Shown: piece after piece, positions 60,145 to 64,000 of the stretch
How the letters are laid out: every line of letters starts with the position of its first letter
Position numbering within the stretch: position 1 is the first letter of the stretch
From: Osedax fenrisi
Lineage: Eukaryota > Annelida > Polychaeta > Sabellida > Siboglinidae
NCBI GenBank assembly: GCA_964019155.1
Contig: OZ025239.1
Span: forward strand, 5,623,883-5,687,882
Reading direction: 5' to 3'
DNA: 64,000 nucleotides
Notes under the pieces: generated by a model
Seen by the model: the letters and a program-made list of their open reading frames with translations, nothing else
What the model was told of the DNA's origin: nothing
Database searches by the model: none
Translations under genes and position numbers: made by a program

Positions 60145-60815
60145 CCATTTTATTTCAAGTAGAAGCAATATATTATATGTGTATAATACTATAACACAAC
60201 TATATGTAAATTAAAAGAGTAATGGTACCGATAAGATACTGACATTTATGAAAATATTATAAATATTAAGTTTGAAATTACTTAATTATAATGTGAATCT
60301 TGTACGTAAATGGGAGATTTATATAGTTTCTGAAAGACCATTTTATTTCAAGTAGAATCAATATAGTATATGTATATAATACTATAACACAACTATATGT
60401 AAATTAAAAGAGTAATGTACCGATAAGATACTAACATTTATGAAAATATTATAAATATTAAGTTTGAAATTACTTAATTATAATGTGAATCTTGTACGTA
60501 AATGGGAGATTTATATAGTTTCTGAAAGACCATTTTATTTCAAGTAGAATCAATATAGTATATGTATATAATACTATAACACAACTATATGTAAATTAAA
60601 AGAGTAATGTACCGATAAGATACTAACATTTATGAAAATATTATAAATATTAAGTTTGAAATTACTTAATTATAATGTGAATCTTGTACGTAAATGGGAG
60701 ATTTATATAGTTTCTGAAAGACCATTTTATTTCAAGTAGAAGCAATATATTATATGTGTATAATACTATAACACAACGATATGTAAATTATAAGAGTAAT
60801 GGTACCGATAACTTA
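60145..60815. repeat. 192 bp satellite, about 3.5 copies
   Basis: CCATTTTATTTCAAGTAGAA recurs at 60145, 60338, 60530 and 60722 (periods 193, 192, 192). The unit is AT-rich and includes CTTGTACGTAAATGGGAG. The last copy is cut at about 60815. Confidence 0.95.
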
Positions 60816-60970
60816 TTGAATAAGATATTTTCCTAAATTTATTAATTACTTTTGATCATATATACAAAACATTAAGGTAAACAATATAAATGCATAATAA
60901 GATAACACAAATATAAGTAAACTGTTGTATTACGAATACAAATAGAAATAACAAATAAATATTAATATTT

Positions 60971-61650
60971 TCGAAGTAGAATACAATAATTTCTAATAGT
61001 ATAAATTAAAATTTAATAAAAAATCAAATTCATTAACAAATATTTGATTGTACAGTTACTATAACGGATAACATATTGATGGATTAAAGTATTATACATA
61101 TATAATGTATAGGTTCTACTTGAAATTAAACGGGTATTCTAAAACTATATAGATATCATATTTTCGTAACATATTAGAAGTAGAATAAAATAATTTCTAA
61201 TAGTATAAATTAAAATTTAATAAAAAATCAAATTTATTAACAAATATTTGATTGTACAGTTACTATAACGGATAACATATCGATGGATTATATTATTATA
61301 CATATATAATGTATAGGTTCTACTTGAAATTAAACGGGCATTCTAAAACTATATAGATATCATATTTTCGTAACATATTCGAAGTAGAATAAAATAATTT
61401 CTAATAGTATAAATTAAAATTTAATAAAAAATCAAATTCATTAACAAATATTTGATTGTACAGTTACTATAACGGATAACATATTGATGGATTAAAATAT
61501 TATACATATATAATGTATAGGTTCTACTTGAAATTAAACGGGTATTCTAAAACTATATAGATATCATATTTTCGTAACATATTCGAAGTAGAATAAAATA
61601 ATTTCTAATAGTATAAATTAAAATTTAATAAAAAATCAAATTTATGTGAA
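60971..61650. repeat. 204 bp satellite, about 3.3 copies
   Basis: GAAGTAGAATAAAATAATTTC recurs at 60973, 61177, 61381 and 61585, exactly 204 bp apart. The unit includes GTACAGTTACTATAACGGAT and ATAGGTTCTACTTGAAATTA. It is not related to the 192 bp unit by eye, apart from the words AAGTAGAA and TACTTGAAAT. Confidence 0.95.
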
Positions 61651-61657
61651 ATTTATA

Positions 61658-61757
61658 AAAGTGTGTATGTGTGTATGTGTGTGGGTGTATGTGTGTGTGT
61701 ATGTGTGTGTGAGTGAATGTGTGTGTGTGTGGGTGTATGTGTATGTGTGGGTGTATG
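61658..61757. repeat. GT-type microsatellite at the 3' edge of LINE copy 3
   Basis: The inverse of the CA-type tracts above, with GGTGTATGTGTGT units. Confidence 0.93.
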
Positions 61758-64000
61758 TGTAATTGTAATTGTAATTGTAATGGTTTATTTAAACATTAAA
61801 TATATAAAAACATATCTCAAAAGTGTATAGACAATATACAGATATTCAGCAAAACAGTTGCTATGGATGAGTATAAATATAAATATATATAATAATAAAC
61901 AAACGAGAACAAGAAACGATAATGAACGATAATAAAATAATAATAGTCATAATTTAGATTTATATATCATTCAGTGCTGCCTACGTAATAACAATAATTT
62001 TAGTCGAGTTTTAAAGGTGGCGTGATTATTGATATTCCTTATATTAATTGGAATGGAATTCCAATTAATAGGGGACATGCATTTAAACGATCTACCACCA
62101 AATATCTTTTTTTTGTAAGGATGCGTTTTTAGTCGAATGGTTCTAGTAGACCTAAGTGAGTTAAGAGGATTAATAGGATCTAATAGGTTATACAGGTAAA
62201 TTGGTTGGTGCGTAAGTAATAATTTGTGAGTGAGGCATAGAAGTTTAAATAGGCAACGATTTTTAAAAGTTAACCATTTAAGTGAGGACATAAGTGAAGA
62301 GACAGAGGTAGTATAATCAGAATAATATAAATTAAAAGTAAGTCTAGTAGAAGCACGAATAATACGATCAATTTTAGATATCGATATAGAAGGAAGAGAG
62401 CAGAGAAGAGAGTTACAGTAGTCGAGACGAGAAAAAATAAGAGAGTTTATTAGAATAGAACACGATTTTTTAGTTATAAATTTTCTAATAGAGCGAATTT
62501 TATATATATGTAAATTAGATATTTTACATATATTAGATATATGCCTGTCATAATTAAGATTAGTGTCAAAGATAAAGCCGAGATTTTTAATGAAAGGTTT
62601 AGGGTGAATTAAAGAATTATTTACAGACAGAGGAGGAAATGTGGATTGAGAATGAGAAATATTTATGAGTTCAGTCTTAGTTTCATTTAATAGAAGAAAA
62701 TTTGATAGTAGCCAAAAGTTAATATGTCTAATGCAATTTGAAAGAGATAAATTAGAGTCAGGACTGGAGTTAATAGGTAATTTTATATAAAGCTGAATAT
62801 CATCAGCATAAATATGATAAGATATGTCAGGAAAGGATTGAATTAATTTAGATAGTGGAAGAATATATAGAGTAAAAAGTAAAGGACCAAGCACCGATCC
62901 CTGTGGTACACCACAAGTAACGGGTATAGGTGAAGATAGCGATTCACCAATTTGTACAGAGGAGGAACGATTTGAAAGATAAGATTTAAACCAAAGTAGG
63001 GGAGCATCAGATATACCTAAATAATATAGCCTATTTATAAGTATATCATGGTTAATAGTATCGAAAGCAGATGACAGGTCTAAAAGAACCATCTGTATGC
63101 ATTGGTTATCATCAAGAGTAGTAAGTAAGTCATTTAGAACAGATGTTAGTGCAGTTTCAGTTGAATGGTGTTTCTTGAAAGCACTCTGATGAGGGTCAAG
63201 GATATTATTGACAGAAAGGTAATTAAAAATTTGCTTAGAAACAATTCTTTCGAGAATCTTACTCATAATAGAAAGTTGAGAAATTGGTCTAAAATTAGTT
63301 AAGACTGATGTATCAAGATTATTCTTTTTAAGGATAGGTTTTATATGAGATCGTTTAAAAGATGTCGGAAATATACCATATATTAAAGAGTGCGAATAGA
63401 TAGATAGTAGTTGATTTGAAATAAAATGTGATGATTTTTTAAAAACTGATAATGGGATAGGATCTACAGAGGAGGTAGATTTAACAGAGTTTAATAAGGA
63501 TAAAATCTCAGTTAAAGAAGTACTGAAAAAACTGGTAAAGGAACACGATAAAGGTAAAGAGAAAACATTGATATCATAATTGGAGAAAAGATGAGAAACA
63601 GTTGCTATATTAAATGCTATAGATCTAAGTGTATTTAAAGTTTTACCATTAAGTTGATTTGAGAACTGTGTACAAAGAATGTGAGCAGGGATATTGGGAT
63701 ATTGGCTTTTCTTACTAGTGCCCATTAGAGATGAAGTTAGTTTAAAAAGATGACGAGGTGACCGGGAAAATTCATTAATTTTATTTTGGTAGAAAATAGA
63801 TTTTGCCTTGTTCATTGCACTTTTATATATTGATCTATATATCTTAAATGTATCGTGATTCAGTGATGTAGGACACTTTACATATATTCGTTCCTTATTT
63901 CGAAGGGTACGTTTTTGAGAGGAAAGAGCGCTATTATACCAAGGAGTATTTGGATGTACTGAAAGATATTTAGTATTTATCGGTGCATGGGTATTTAGTG
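61758..64000 (-). mobile_element. CR1/L2-group LINE, copy 3 (runs off the window)
   Basis: A minus-strand copy with the TTACAA tail at 61760-61783 and the microsatellite directly beyond it. It continues past position 64000, so its 5' end is unknown and it could be longer than the other two. Confidence 0.85.
61971..64000 (-). CDS. LINE copy 3 reverse transcriptase (partial at window edge)
   Basis: Open from the window edge to TGA at 61971, at least 676 codons. It carries the same motifs (SSAFDT, GVPQGSVLGPLLF, YADD) and an intact frame. It keeps Cys in DDNQC as in copy 1 and IIRAS as in copy 2. Private changes include His in VSHLFS and Tyr in LYYSDY. The three copies are therefore separate insertions or duplicates that have each gathered a few changes. 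Confidence 0.85.
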   Translation of the reverse strand, partial: LNTHAPINTKYLSVHPNTPWYNSALSSQKRTLRNKERIYVKCPTSLNHDTFKIYRSIYKSAMNKAKSIFYQNKINEFSRSPRHLFKLTSSLMGTSKKSQYPNIPAHILCTQFSNQLNGKTLNTLRSIAFNIATVSHLFSNYDINVFSLPLSCSFTSFFSTSLTEILSLLNSVKSTSSVDPIPLSVFKKSSHFISNQLLSIYSHSLIYGIFPTSFKRSHIKPILKKNNLDTSVLTNFRPISQLSIMSKILERIVSKQIFNYLSVNNILDPHQSAFKKHHSTETALTSVLNDLLTTLDDNQCIQMVLLDLSSAFDTINHDILINRLYYLGISDAPLLWFKSYLSNRSSSVQIGESLSSPIPVTCGVPQGSVLGPLLFTLYILPLSKLIQSFPDISYHIYADDIQLYIKLPINSSPDSNLSLSNCIRHINFWLLSNFLLLNETKTELINISHSQSTFPPLSVNNSLIHPKPFIKNLGFIFDTNLNYDRHISNICKISNLHIYKIRSIRKFITKKSCSILINSLIFSRLDYCNSLLCSLPSISISKIDRIIRASTRLTFNLYYSDYTTSVSSLMSSLKWLTFKNRCLFKLLCLTHKLLLTHQPIYLYNLLDPINPLNSLRSTRTIRLKTHPYKKKIFGGRSFKCMSPINWNSIPINIRNINNHATFKTRLKLLLLRRQH

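Overview
The window is nuclear DNA from an animal. It is AT-rich, its genes are split by GT-AG introns, it is crowded with microsatellites, and it carries non-LTR retrotransposons. The one clearly recognisable host gene is a nuclear receptor with the P-box CESCKAFFRR, typical of the NR1J group (insect HR96, nematode DAF-12/NHR-8). That points to a protostome. A lophotrochozoan such as a mollusc is my best guess, because R2-clade elements outside rDNA are known there, but the species cannot be fixed from the sequence.

Layout. Positions 1-18170 hold no gene I can support. They contain a 1.3 kb GT/GA satellite with a higher-order repeat, a tRNA-derived SINE, small inverted-repeat elements, several 15-21 bp minisatellites, a 560 bp (TCC)n tract and spacers rich in CACGTG and TTACGTAA palindromes. 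Positions 18171-21707 (minus strand) are an apparently full-length R2-clade LINE inserted in a (TA)n tract, with an 11 bp target duplication and one in-frame TAA. Positions 22339-23939 are a non-autonomous DNA element with an 8 bp target duplication. Positions 24000-32331 are spacer with a 17 bp minisatellite, E-box clusters, palindromes and a MITE; a 200 bp assembly gap follows at 32332-32531.

Positions 32746-46102 (plus strand) carry the receptor in 12 deduced coding exons whose phases all agree (about 471 aa): A/B region, two C4 zinc fingers, a Ser-rich hinge, a ligand-binding domain and an AF-2 helix. Intron 5 ends in a 74 bp minisatellite built from tandem copies of the splice acceptor plus the start of exon 6. 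Convergent with it, 53328-47225 (minus strand) can be read as a five-exon, 153-codon gene with matching phases and a CpG-rich, CCAAT-containing candidate promoter. It distantly resembles the meiotic XPF-like factor SPO16, but this identity is weak. MITEs lie in its introns.

Positions 53842-64000 are a young repeat cluster: three nearly identical 5'-truncated or edge-cut LINEs of the CR1/L2 group (two plus, one minus), each bordered by the same CA-type microsatellite. Between the second and third lie two unrelated satellites with periods of 192 and 204 bp. All exon calls come from reading splice signals, frame and phase by eye; no database search or alignment program was used.
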